Source: Lineus longissimus (Eukaryota; Nemertea; Pilidiophora; Heteronemertea; Lineidae). From it: a stretch of DNA of 64,000 nt. The notes beneath the pieces were generated by a model. That model was not told the DNA's origin. It did not search any database and saw nothing but the letters and a program-made list of their open reading frames with translations. A program made the translations under genes and the position numbers. The stretch covers positions 3,849,001 through 3,913,000 of the forward strand of contig NC_088326.1 in assembly GCF_910592395.1 (NCBI RefSeq). Direction: 5' to 3'. Positions 36,226-47,708 of the stretch are shown here, piece by piece; position 1 is the stretch's first letter; each line of letters starts with the position of its first letter.

Positions 36226-36259
36226 GAGTCTTTCAAATCAAATAATATTTGAAAGACTC
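36226..36259 (+). repeat. Hairpin in the GT31 3' region
   Basis: A 13-bp perfect stem, GAGTCTTTCAAAT/ATTTGAAAGACTC, with an 8-nt loop. Retained with one mismatch in unit B. The same stem without the loop occurs at 3232-3255. Confidence 0.7.
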
Positions 36260-36519
36260 TGGTTTTGTTATGGTTATTGTTTTGACGTCCAGACTGAACC
36301 CAAATTTAAACACTGATTTATTGTTCATGGTACCTAATGCAGTGGCGACGAGGCTAATATTTATAACCTGACAGATTACGAATAAAGGTTAAACATGATT
36401 GCTGAGTTCAACCGGTCACTGGGCCAGGAGAAAATCTCGGGTGTTATAAATTGCAGAGAGTGCAAAGTTCAGATATCGAACTGTTGGTGAATTGTTCCAT
36501 GCACACACTGGGCTACCAC

Positions 36520-38575
36520 GAAGTGAACATCAGGTGGGTGATGCATTTACACAAGTTTCGATGTTCGCGGTGCTACTACCAAGCGACCATCAGGTGGCGG
36601 GTGATGCATTTACACAATAATTGTCGATGCTTCTATCATCACACACGCGAGGCTACTACCAAGCGACCATCAGGTGGGTGATGCACTAACACAATAATTG
36701 TCGATGCTTCTATCATCACACGCGAGGCTACTACCAAGCGATCATCAGGTGGGTGATGCATTTACACAATAATTGTCGATGCTTCTATCATCACACACGC
36801 GGGGCTACTACCAAGCGACCATCAGGTGGGTGATGCATTTACACAATAATCGTCGATTCTCCTATCATCACACACGCGAGGCTACTACCAAGCGATCATC
36901 AGGTGGGTGATGCATTTACACAATAATTGTCAATGCTTCTATCATCACACACGCGGGGCTACTACCAAGCGATCATCAGGTGGGTAATGCATTTACACAA
37001 TAATCGTCGATGCTTCTATCATCACACGCGAGGCTACTACCAAGCGATCATCAGGTGGGTGATGCATTTACACAATAATCGTCGATGCTTCTATCATCAC
37101 ACGCGGGGCTACTACCAAGCGATCATCAGGTGGGTGATGCATTTACACAATAATCGTCGATGCTTCTATCATCACACGCGAGGCTACTACCAAGCGATCA
37201 TCAGGTGGGTGATGCATTTACACAATAATTGTCAATGCTTCTATCATCACACACGCGGGGCTACTACCAAGCGATCATCAGGTGGGTGATGCATTTACAC
37301 AATAATTGTCGATGCTTCTATCATCACACACGCGAGGCTACTACCAAGCGATCATCAGGTGGGTGATGCATTTACACAATAATTGTCGATGCTTCTATCA
37401 TCACACACGCGGGGCTACTACCAAGCGATCATCAGGTGGGTGATGCATTTACACAATAATTGTCGATGCTTCTATCATCACACACGCGGGGCTACTACCA
37501 AGCGAGCATCAGGTGGGTGATGCATTTACACAATAATTGTCGATGCTTCTATCATCACACACGCGGGGCTACTACCAAGCGAGCATCAGGTGGGTGATGC
37601 ATTTACACAATAATTGTCGATGCTTCTATCATCACACACGCGGGGCTACTACCAAGCGATCATCAGGTGATGGGTGATGCATTTACACAATAATCGTCGA
37701 TGCTTCTATCATCACACGCGAGGCTACTACCAAGCGATCATCAGGTGGGTGATGCACTTACACAATAATTGTCGATGCTTCTATCATCACACACGCGAGG
37801 CTACTACCAAGCGATCACCAGGTGGGTGATGCATTTACACAATAATCGTCGATGCTTCTATCATCACACACGCGAGGCTACTACCAAGCGATCATCAGGT
37901 GGGTGATGCATTTACACAATAATTGTCGATGCTTCTATCATCACACACGCGTGGCTACTACCAAGCGATCATCAGGTGGTTGGTGCATTTACACAATAAT
38001 CGTCGATGCTTCTATCATCACACACGCGGGGCTACCACGAAGTGAACATCAGGTGGGTGATGCATTTACACAAGTTTCGATGTTCGCGGTGCTACTACCA
38101 AGCGACCATCAGGTGGCGGGTGATGCATTTACACAATAATTGTCGATGCTTCTATCATCACACACGCGAGGCTACTACCAAGCGATCATCAGGTGGTTGG
38201 TGCATTTACACAATAATCGTCGATGCTTCTATCATCACACGCGCGGGGCTACTACCAAGCGATCATCAGGTGGGTGATGCATTTACACAATAATTTTCGA
38301 TGCTTCTATCATCACACACGCGTGGCTACTACCAAGCGATCATCAGGTGGTTGGTGCATTTACACAATAATCGTCGATGCTTCTATCATCACACACGCGA
38401 GGCTACTACCAAGCGATCATCAGGTGGGTGATGCATTTACACAATAATTGTCGATGCTTCTATCATCACACACGCGTGGCTACTACCAAGCGATCATCAG
38501 GTGGTTGGTGCATTTACACAATAATCGTCGATGCTTCTATCATCACACAGGCGGGGCTACTACCAAGCGAAGGCC
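36520..38575 (+). repeat. Minisatellite A, ~77-bp units, about 27 copies
   Basis: Unit core: GGCTACTACCAAGCGATCAT, then CAGGTGGGTGATGCATTTAC, then ACAATAATTGTCGATGCTTC, then TATCATCACACACGCG. Units are 75 or 77 bp depending on an AC indel; runs of 75-bp units stay open in one frame, which creates repetitive frames that are not genes. A variant unit with CACAAGTTTCGATGTTCGCG appears at both ends (about 36550 and 38065). The array lies just upstream of the ACSF2-like gene. Confidence 0.95.
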
Positions 38576-38743
38576 ACCACTTTGTGATCACTAGGTGAGT
38601 GATAATTCTATCATCGCACACCACTCGAACTTAAATTCCCATCGATTGTTCTAAACTGTCTTATCAAAAGGTTATCAGGGCACATCGACCGCTCACGAAA
38701 CATATTTAATGGGAGTCGATAGGTTCAAACAAAGAGAAAATAA

Positions 38744-41092
38744 ATGTATTGTTCACCCCTGCAGAATCGTCTCCTTCAAAGAGCGTTCATGTCACGTCAC
38801 ATTATTTTCAGACGAGTTGCTTTAAACATGATGGGAAAACCACCGGCATTCGCGCAAGTTAAGCCTCTAACGAAGGCATTGACTGTGAGCCATTTCAAGG
38901 CGGAAGAGGAACCACCAGAGTTACATCGCCTCACCATCCCCGAGGCAATGATCCGGACTGCGACCGAACACCCTGATACAGAGCTGTATATTTTCCGCGA
39001 TCCTGAAGCCCCAAGGGTCGCTATCACAGGCAAGCAGCTACTGCGTGTGACGGAGGTTGTAGCAGCAACACTGATAGAAGCCGGTATCCAAAGCGGGGAT
39101 CGGGTGGGTCTCCTTAGCTCCAACTGCCCGGAGTATGTCTACGCGGACTATGGAATAATCCGCGCCGGCGCTGTTGTTGTTCGGATGCAGTCAAAGTTGA
39201 GGTCGGGGGAGGATCTGCTTCACATCATCAACAAGACTGAATGCAAAGGTATCATCGTTGTTCCGGGAATTGACAATGCGAATTTAGATTTGCTTCATGC
39301 GGTATTTCCCGCGATTAGTAAGATGGATGCCATTGTCCCGCTAACACTAGAGGGCGTTCCGTCCTTGGAGTTTGTTATGGATACGTCTGACGGCCATCAT
39401 CCAGGTTTGCGGCGACTAGACCTAAAACCGGGAGGTATTGCACTGTCGCAGAAGCAGTCTGCAGCAGTAGAAGCACGACTGACGGAAGTGAGGCCAGAGG
39501 ACCCGTGCTGCCTGTTCCAGACATCGGGAAGTACTGGACCCCCTAAGTTAGTAACCGTGAACCACAGCCACTTGGTCAATTGCACATTTTCCGGACTTCT
39601 AGATACAAGGAAAGGCTTGAACGATCGACCCCTTTCGAACATCATTGGCTGTGAATATTCAATGTATGCTGCAGTTAGAGGAATAAGCTGTGTAATTCTT
39701 GATCCAAGAACTGTCGTGGCCAAGGGGAACACGGATTTCTTCTTTAAGGTCATTGAAGAAGAACAGGTGGATAACTGTTCGATCTATCCGTACTTATTTC
39801 ACGAACTCATGGACATTCTTGAGACGAAGAGGTTTGATTTGAGCAGTGTGAAGAAGGGAATCGCGGGTGGCCAAGTTATACCAAGGAATGTTTTGCAGAA
39901 GTTGATTGAGAATATGCCGGGAATTGTCAACGCTTACGGCTCAACAGAAGCGGGCCCTGGACTTCTTCAGACCCGTTCGAGTGATCCTATTGACCTGCAG
40001 CTCGACTACTCTGGCTACCCACTCCCCCACACCGAATTCAGGGTCCTCGATCACGAAGGGAACATTGTCCCGGTCAACACAGCTGGTATGCTCTATGTGA
40101 AGACGCCGTACATGTTTGTTGGCTACTGGGAAGATGAGGAGAGGACTCGTGCCGTAAAAGATGCGGAAGGGTGGTACAGGACGGATGACATAGCAGTGAT
40201 GAACGAGCGTGGCTACATTAACATCCTGGGGAGGGAGACTGAGGGCATCATGAAGGGCAGCATCATCATTTACCCCGTGGTTGTGGAGAAGTTCCTTTTA
40301 ACTCATCCGAAAATCGATAAGGTGAGATTTCTTAGAGACAAATCTTGTTGTTTCTTTGTGTCAAAAGTAATTATAGTAGGGCAGTGCTTCTTTTCTGGGT
40401 TCAACTGGTCAATCTTTCACGCCATTGCAATTGCAATTGCTCATCAAGCACGTGGCATTGTGAGAGTGCGTAGTGAGTGATTCGTGTCAGGTTTAAGAAA
40501 TAGTGCTTTTTGGTAACTTCTGGGGGGTGGGCTTTTGCAAGCTCTATCTCTCTCTCTCTAAGGTAACATGATGTCTATAGGTCATCAATAGTGCAAGCAT
40601 GTTACGCTATTGTGTCCGGTCTGAACAGCTTCCTCAAGGTCTCCATGCCTCTGCACCTGCATTTTTTCCATCCCGCTTCAATATGTCCAACCATCTCACT
40701 CTGGTTCTTCCTCGTCTCCTCGTGTTGCCTCCAACTAATTCCGGGAGTCATTGCAGCAGTCTCTTGGGGCGTGGCCATGTACCATTTCCCCCGCTAGCTA
40801 CGCCTCTGTTTTATATCTTAAGGTAATAGTTGTTGGTGTCCCCGACAAGAGGATGATTGAGGAGATTTGTGCCTGCATCGTTCCCGTCCGGGGAAGTGAC
40901 CTGACCGCGAAGGAGTTGGAGCAATTCTGCAATGAGAACCTACTGACGGAGGAAAGCGTAGATGGGGTTGGATTGCGACCAAGATACTTCCTCCTCTGGG
41001 ATACCTTCCCCCTTAATGCAAGCCAAAAGATAGATAAGAAAGCAATAAAGGAACTAGCAGCTCGTGAATTAGGACTGAAACAGGAGTGGTGA
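38744..41092 (+). CDS. ACSF2-like: ACSF2-like mitochondrial acyl-CoA synthetase, 2 exons
   Basis: Exons 38744-40321 and 40823-41092, phase 0 junction (AAG, then GTGAGA; acceptor TTATATCTTAAG), 615 residues, the same as human ACSF2. The first ~35 residues are rich in Arg and hydrophobic residues with few acidic ones, as in a mitochondrial presequence. The adenylation domain shows TSGSTGPPK (260-268, the ATP loop) and YGSTEAGP (from 398). The C-terminal domain retains the catalytic-type Lys595 in SQKIDK. The family activates medium-chain fatty acids to acyl-CoA via acyl-AMP. Odd points: the usual TGD is TDD (480-482), the PKG of the ATP loop is PKL, and GGENIYP near 505 reads GSIIIYP. Activity or substrate may therefore differ. 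An AATAAA lies near 41150. Two broken copies lie in unit B. Confidence 0.88.
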
Positions 41093-41224
41093 TGTGGTCA
41101 CATTCAAAAGTTTAGTCCTTGAGCATAACTGGCCTGGTTTGTCATTGCAATAAATATTCTGTGCGTTGATTTTCCCGAAATCTGAAGACTGTTACTTAAA
41201 TGTGTTTGTACTTTGCTGCTTATG

Positions 41225-41400
41225 TGCATGTATGTATGACCCACCGTCATTGGATCTATGTTGGAATCACCATCAACGGATTTACCATTGGCCATCATAG
41301 AATTTATGATGGCCCATAGACTCTGTGGTAGGATCCAAGTGTAAAACGTGGTTTATGATAATCATCACTGGTCCATCCTTGGGCCTATTAATGATTTTAT
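41225..41400. repeat. Interspersed repeat with internal palindrome
   Basis: Contains CCATCATAGAATTTATGATGG, self-complementary apart from its centre, and related GGATC/ATGATAATCATC blocks. Similar sequence occurs in reverse at about 15530-15640 and, by duplication, near 51665-51835. Confidence 0.55.
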
Positions 41401-42878
41401 GAAAGAAACTTTTGAATGGTAGAAACAATGGTGGGTTTATAGTTCAGTCAAAATAAATATAAACCCAAAAAAAACCTGCAGCATAAAATTGCTATGTAAA
41501 AATAACACATCTATATTTACAGTCTGATTCTAAGACACGTACATTTGTATCTAAATGCAGCAAATTCGCGCTACACGTATCAAATGCCAACATTATACCG
41601 ATACACGGCACAAACCTGCAGTAACTCCGCTCAAAGGGAGGTTTCTGTTATCGTTTGTGTGCACCTCGTCATCCTTGATTGGTGCTTTTGTATAAATCTG
41701 ATTATTAGCTGGTTAGATGCCTGGCATTGAGATTGGAGTTCGGAAGACCAGTATAAAAATCGCAAACATTTTAAAGCGACACCCTCTCTTGTAGTGCTGG
41801 ATATTTCGATGGTTAGTAGGCCTTATCTCTGACATTGTTGTAGGCACTGGCAACTCGTTCCTTACAACAGTGGCGGGCGAGGTTTCTTTTGCACTGGTCA
41901 AGACGAGCGTTCGATGGTCAGGAAAAAGGTGTCTTTCGAATCCTCCAGTTTCACCGATCGAAGACCGGAGTCCGAATGTAAATGCCTTTCGATGCCGTTC
42001 CGCATGTGCAATGGGTTGGGGACACCAAAACATAACGTTGCGGTTTGGCCTTTGTTTGGTTTTCTTAGTAATTAATCAACCGGTCTTAGCTCGATGAAAC
42101 TAGAGGGCTGGTCGACACTCCTCCAAACATTTGTTTGCACACATCATAAAACATCAAGTTTGCCTCTGTTTGGGTAATTTGACGTCCACACTATGAAACA
42201 ATGCTCACATTGCCAAGCAAACGATTGGCCATTTTGTCCAGCCAGTGAATCACATGATCACCAGCCCTTCCGTGATTGGCTGCTTTTGTCACTTTAGCAC
42301 ATGTTTTCAAGAATGAACATTTCCAATCATTTCGAAATAAATTTGCTGCTGTTTGCTTGAGTTTGGAAATACGTCCACATCATCAAATCCGCACAAACGT
42401 ACGCGACAAAACAGAACATTTGCTGATGATTGCAAACAGAAGTTTGCTAATGTAAAGGCCAGAGCCTAGTATTCAGACACTCTGTACATTACGTGTACAT
42501 TGCAGTACATAACTTTTGGTAAAAAAAGTACCACTAGGGCCAATCAGTCCTCACCAAATGTTATATGTGTTAAGAAGAATCCTTTGCCAATATCATAATA
42601 AAATTGCACCACATTTCAATACCAAATGCCTGGACAAAAATGACTTCTGTGCAGCATATCCGTCAAATCGTCACTGGTGCGTTGATATGGCCCTATTGAA
42701 ATACAAGTTCTAAACTGACCAGTGAGACCACATTTTCTTCAATATATTTTCTGTGATGGCCTGACTTACCACAACTTAACGTTTTAATAAGCTCTGTTTG
42801 ACTGTGCCACACTTCCGGTTGTGGATGAATTACATGTCTCTGCCCTAAACCAGGCTCTACGTTCCACACATATCGAAA

Positions 42879-44928
42879 ATGGAAGGAATGGCTAACATAA
42901 CTGAGCAGAGTGCCATATCCCACGTGACAACAGCGGATCCAAGATTGACGCTTCTTCGTAACGTATATCTCATCATCCAAAGATACTTCATGTATGTGCC
43001 ACTGGCCATTGGCGCTCCCGGGAACTTATTCTCTTTCATAATAACTACGCAGAGAGACAATAGGAGGCTCTCGACCAGCATTTACATGGCCGCCCTTGCC
43101 GCTGTCGATACGATGGCCATGCTATGCACCGATGCCATAGCTTATCTTTTTGATAGGACCGAACCAAAACAATTTCCTCACAGAGAGGAACTCGTAAGGT
43201 AAGCATATGTTGATTTCATTTTAAAGGGTATGATCTCTGCTTTTCGGAGAACTTTTTAAAATTTTTGGTCAGGAGTGAATCATGATAGTTCGGGGTACTA
43301 CCACCCAACACGAGTAGTTTGCAAGAAGATATTTTTCTAACTTTTGTTTTGCCAAGCCCAGTGTGTCAATTTCTAAAGCACCGCACAAATAAGCGAGTTT
43401 TGTCACTTCGACGCGCTATTATAATCGATGTGCGACAAAACAATATCTCGGCCGTGGGTACGCGGCGGGTATAATCACCAGATTTGATATTGATCGTTGG
43501 TCGCCGCGATCACCGAGTCTTGTCGCGGATACCTGCGATCATCAGCCCCAGCCGAACGAGGGGTTTTCTGCTTTGCGATTATTGGTCGCATTGACAAAAA
43601 TCGCACGTTAGCAGGGCGCTTAAAGGACCAGACGGCTCTTCACTGCAGTTTGTTGGTTGTTCTTCTGGTTCATTGGTAAAGTCTCTTTTCTGAACGTGTT
43701 TGATGCTTTTCCAATTTATTTTTAGCTCTTAGATATATAGTAGAAAAACTTTGGTCAACAGATTTTCCAATGGTGTCTCTTACTTTGTCTTCAAGGGTGT
43801 TTTGGGGCCTTGGCTATGGCTTCGCGATCATGTCCGGGACCCTGCTGCTGGAGATGTCAGTTGATCGCTTGATTGTAGTGCGGTTCCCCCTGGCGGCGAG
43901 GACCATCTGCACAGCAACCAGAGCCCAGTGGGCCGTCGGTATCACCACTCTGGTTGTATTCGGCCTAAACAGTAACTTTTTCTTCACATACTTCTACGAC
44001 GTGAATCCAAGCACGGGTAAGCATTCGGTACTTTTCGCCCGCTGATTTGTCAGAAACCTAGTGTTTGCCATTTCAAAATTGATTTACAATATCTTGGAAA
44101 GGGAACCCGTTGACTTGTCCGAAACCAGGAATCTTTCTTTTCCAAAACTGATTTATATCAAAATCACCTAAATCCGATAAAGGTAGTTCTTAACCAAAAT
44201 CAAATAATGGATATATAACAGTTCTTTAAAAATTAAAGGAATGTAGCTCGTTGCATCCAATCATGATCATTTTAGTCTAACATTATGACATCGCCTGCCT
44301 ATCCAATAACGGACAAAATATGACACCAAATTTAGTGTCGCTTCGGAGTATACCTAATGTAGCAGTATATATACCCCGTAGTGTTCCATTGTTAAATTTA
44401 GCAAATGGCACGCACGATTTAGATCATATACTTACAGGCGAAGAATTCATTAAACCGGACGTCCCAAATAACCCAGCATTGGAGGCTTTTGGGTCGAACT
44501 TTCAACTCGTTGCTGGAACGTTACTACCCTTCACTGGGATTCTCATCGCCAACATCTGGATCATCGTCACGGTAAAGATGGCATCCGACAAATGGAAACA
44601 ACCGGAAACCAAATCCGGACAAGATGGCGGCAAAAACAAACGTGAGGAGGGGGCACAGCATCTGACGCGACAGCTCGTTTTGGTCAGCGTTGCTTATATC
44701 GTCTGTTCTATACCTTTCAGGGTGTACGACATGGCAGCTCCCCTGGTGTATGATTTGACCAACGAATATTTGTATCATCGATATCTTTGTGAAATTGTTG
44801 GCGTAAATGTCATGTGGCAGTTCAGCTACGCGGTGAATTTTTATCTTTATTGTATTGGCGGCAGAAAATTTCGAAATGATGCAAGGAAAATCCTGTTGCG
44901 ACCATTTACTGCATGCAAGAATAAATAG
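42879..44928 (+). CDS. FMRFamide-receptor-like GPCR, copy A, 3 exons
   Basis: Exons 42879-43198, 43796-44016 and 44336-44928 join in phase to 377 residues. The N terminus has one NIT glycosylation site. TM1 carries GAPGN, TM2 carries AAVD, and TM3 ends in VDRLIVVRFP (DRL in place of DRY). The predicted second extracellular loop has an NGT site, TM5 starts near LVAGTLLPFTGILIANI, the third loop is short and basic, TM6 has SIPFRVYD, and TM7 ends NFYLYCIGG in place of NPxxY. These features match invertebrate FMRFamide/myosuppressin-type peptide receptors, but the ligand is unknown. No TM3 cysteine is seen at the expected place. A 27-bp stretch at 43649-43675, bounded by good splice sites, could be an optional in-frame exon. 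The acceptor of exon 3 has a weak pyrimidine tract, so that boundary is less certain. Confidence 0.78.
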
Positions 44929-45254
44929 GCAGCAATCGTTAGAAGGGTATAAGAGATTTGACAATACAGCTTAGCAATGTCGATCAATACATTGAGGGTC
45001 AAGATGCCCGAACACATGCACCACCAGTTTGCCAGTCGACGGCGAACAACTTGCAACGTGTACCTGAACTGATTTTGTACTTGTACTTACGATACGGAGT
45101 GATTAATTTACCTCAATAATTAGTGTACATGATGTTATGTCCATCCATAGTTACCAGATGAACAGGCAGAGTAATTTTATCAAATAAATCCAAGATCGAG
45201 TGCACGATTTGGCTGTTTTTCTAGTGATGAACCATTATCTTGCAGTTAAAATTA

Positions 45255-45389
45255 TTCTGGCCGACTTAATACACGGACTCAATACACGGTCTATTGTCTT
45301 TGAACGAAGACCGCTCGCACCTAGGCATAAATAAACATTGTTTTACAGTCTTATTGAATGGGTATCAGGACAAATCCTTATCGAACTGA
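45255..45389 (+). repeat. Interspersed repeat (family 4), truncated at the duplication junction
   Basis: Contains CACGGTCTATTGTCTTTGAA and CGAAGACCGCTCGCACCTAGG, then CAGTCTTATTGAATGGGTATC. Relatives are at 38612-38730 (and 47580-47695, 49080-49197), 55970-56150, 59098-59160 and 61437-61605. At 45389 it stops abruptly, whereas the unit B copy at 56109 runs on into sequence like that after the 61.5-kb copy. Confidence 0.7.
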
Positions 45390-45415
45390 TAATTTACCTC
45401 AATAATTAGTGTACA
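45390..45415 (+). other. Templated 26-bp filler at the duplication junction
   Basis: The 26 bases between the end of unit A and the start of unit B are identical to 45104-45129, 286 bp upstream. A CA is shared between the filler and the start of unit B (45414-45415), and a GAACTGA precedes the filler, much as GAACTGATT occurs upstream of its source. Confidence 0.9.
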
Positions 45416-46059
45416 ATGAAGCTTTCAGGAATCTTACTTTGAAGACACTGGAGAGTTTCAAATTGACAATAATGAAATGCCCAAGTGCAAAATTCATGTT
45501 CAAAGTTGACGATGATGTTATTTTCTTTTCGAGAAATATTGTGGATTACTCATTGAAACTGGAGTCGGAGAATAGAACCTTCGTCTATGAGGGAGATTTT
45601 GCCAAAAACTATGGCCCGTCCCTTCCTTCGAGAGATCCAAAACACAAATGGTACATCTCCGAGCAGGACTTTAATAACAAGACTTTCCCAGGTTATATTC
45701 TAGGCTACGCAATGCTGTTCTCTCGGGATACTGTCCATGCCCTGTACCGGGCCTCATTCCACGTACCGCGAGTCTTCGGGACTCCCAGGCACAGGTTTCC
45801 AATCGAAGACGTCTTCATGGGCGTCTGCGCGAACGTCTGCGCGAAGTATTCGCACATCACACCCAGGCAAAGTCCGCAGATTCACCTGAACGTTTCCAAG
45901 CTCGCAAGAAAAACTAAAAATGACCAATGTGCTGTTTTACAGGAGTTGGCGGTCCATGGCATAGGAAAAGCAAAGATGAAACAACTCTTTGATGAATCTG
46001 AACACCAGAGGACAAATGGGATTTGTTTTCTGGGGAATGCTCTATCATCAGCAATGTAA
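45412..46059 (+). pseudogene. 5'-truncated GT31 glycosyltransferase copy
   Basis: Corresponds to residues 186-395 of the gene at 34948-36135. It lacks the signal anchor, stem and first catalytic motifs. The remaining frame is open to the normal stop and retains KVDDDVIFF and IEDVF. It differs by scattered substitutions and by an in-frame 12-bp tandem duplication near 45830-45845 that turns VCAKY into VCANVCAKY. There is no in-frame ATG close to the junction. Without a new promoter and start it should be non-functional as a Golgi enzyme, though a read-through or fusion transcript is possible. Confidence 0.85.
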
Positions 46060-46439
46060 TTTGCCCTTCTAAACGCCACTTGCTGTCATCACCTTGTTAA
46101 AGTTCACGTAGGAATCGGCGTTTTTTATTTTCGATGCAAAATCGTGTCAGAGACTTTCAAATACAATAATATTTGAAAGACTCTGGTTTTGTTATGATTA
46201 TTGTTTTGACGTCCAGACTGAACCCAAATTTAAAAACTGACTTATTGTTCATGGTACCTAATGCAATGGCGACGAGGCTAATATTTATAACCTGACAGAT
46301 TACGAATAAAGGTAAAACATGATTGCTGAGTTCATCCGGTCACCGGGCCAGGAGAAAATCTCGGGTGTTATAAATTGCAGAGAGTGCAAAGTTCAGATAT
46401 CGAACTCTTGCTGAATTGTTCCATGCACACCCTGGGCTA

Positions 46440-47540
46440 CCACGAAGTGAACATCAGGTGGGTGATGCATTTACACAATAATTGTCGATGCTTCTATCAT
46501 CACACACGCGGGGCTACTACCAAGCGATCATCAGGTGGGTGATGCATTTACACAATAATCGTCGATGCTTCTATCATCACACACGCGAGGCTACTACCAA
46601 GCGATCATCAGGTGGGTGATGCATTTACATGTACACAATAATTGTCGATGCTTCTATCATCACACACGCGGGGCTACTACCAAACGATCATCAGGTGGGT
46701 GATGCATTTACACAATAATCGTCGATGCTTCTATCATCACACACGCGAGGCTACTACCAAGCGATCATCAGGTGGGTGATGCATTTACATGTACACAATA
46801 ATTGTCGATGCTTCTATCATCACACACGCGAGGCTACTACCAAGCGATCATCAGGTGGGTGATGCATTTACATGTACACAATAATTGTCGATGCTTCTAT
46901 CATCACACACGCGAGGCTACTACCAAGCGATCATCAGGTGGGTGATGCAGTTACACAATAATTGTCGATGCTTCTATCATCACACACGCGAGGCTACTAC
47001 CAAGCGATCATCAGGTGGGTGATGCATTTACACAATAATTGTCGATGCTTCTATCATCACACACGCGGGGCTACTACCAAGCTATCATCAGGTGGGTGAT
47101 GCATTTACACAATAATCGTCGATGCTTCTATCATCACACACGCGGGGCTACTACCAAGCGATCATCAGGTGGGTGATGCATTTACACAAATTTCTATGAT
47201 CACACACGCGGGGCTACTACCAAGCGATCATCAGGTGGGTGATGCACTTACACAATAATTGTCGATGCTTCTATCATCACACACACGAGGCTACTACCAA
47301 GCGATCATCAGGTGGGTGATGCAGTTACACAATAATTGTCGATGCTTCTATCATCACACACGCGGGGCTACTACCAAACGATCATCAGGTGGGTGATGCA
47401 TTTACACCATAATTGTCGATGCTTCTATCATCACACACGCGAGGCTACTACCAAGCGATCATCAGGTGGGTGGTGCATTTACACAATAATCGTCGATGCT
47501 TCTATCATCACACACGCGGGGCTACTACCAAGCGAAGGCC
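46440..47540 (+). repeat. Minisatellite B, about 14 copies
   Basis: Same ~77-bp unit as array A. Three units contain an extra ACATGT insert (TTTACATGTACACAATAATT at about 46625, 46790 and 46868). A shortened unit with AAATTTCTATGATCACACACG lies at about 47188. Confidence 0.95.
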
Positions 47541-47708
47541 ACCACTTTGTGATCACTAGGTGAGTGATAATTCTATCATCGCACACCACTCGAACTTAAA
47601 TTCCCATCGATTGTTCTAAACTGTCTTATCAAAAGGTTATCAGGGCACATCGACCGCTCACGAAACATATTTAATGGGAGTCGATAGGTTTAAACAAAGA
47701 GAAAATAA

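Larger units (their letters stand above)
35502..45389 (+). repeat. Segmental duplication, unit A
   Basis: 9.9 kb in direct tandem with unit B (45414-56109). Contents in order: GT31 gene from codon 186, minisatellite, ACSF2-like gene, FMRFamide-receptor-like GPCR. Non-coding DNA is as similar as coding DNA, so the duplication is recent. The left limit is a CAATGAAGC shared with 45414; the right limit is GAACTGA, shared with 56103-56109. Confidence 0.95.

Noticed and set aside
36520-38575. CRISPR-like repeat array
   Set aside because: Units are contiguous 75-77-bp tandem repeats with no unique spacers, in a eukaryotic gene context.
36927-38600. Long repetitive reading frames with a ~25-residue period through the minisatellites
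   Set aside because: They exist only where consecutive units are 75 bp and shift wherever a 77-bp unit occurs. No start context or domain was seen, and codon pattern simply follows the repeat.
44276-44335. Earlier acceptor for the last GPCR exon (TTTTAG at 44270-44275)
   Set aside because: In the required phase it meets a TAA at once; the acceptor before 44336 is open and in phase.
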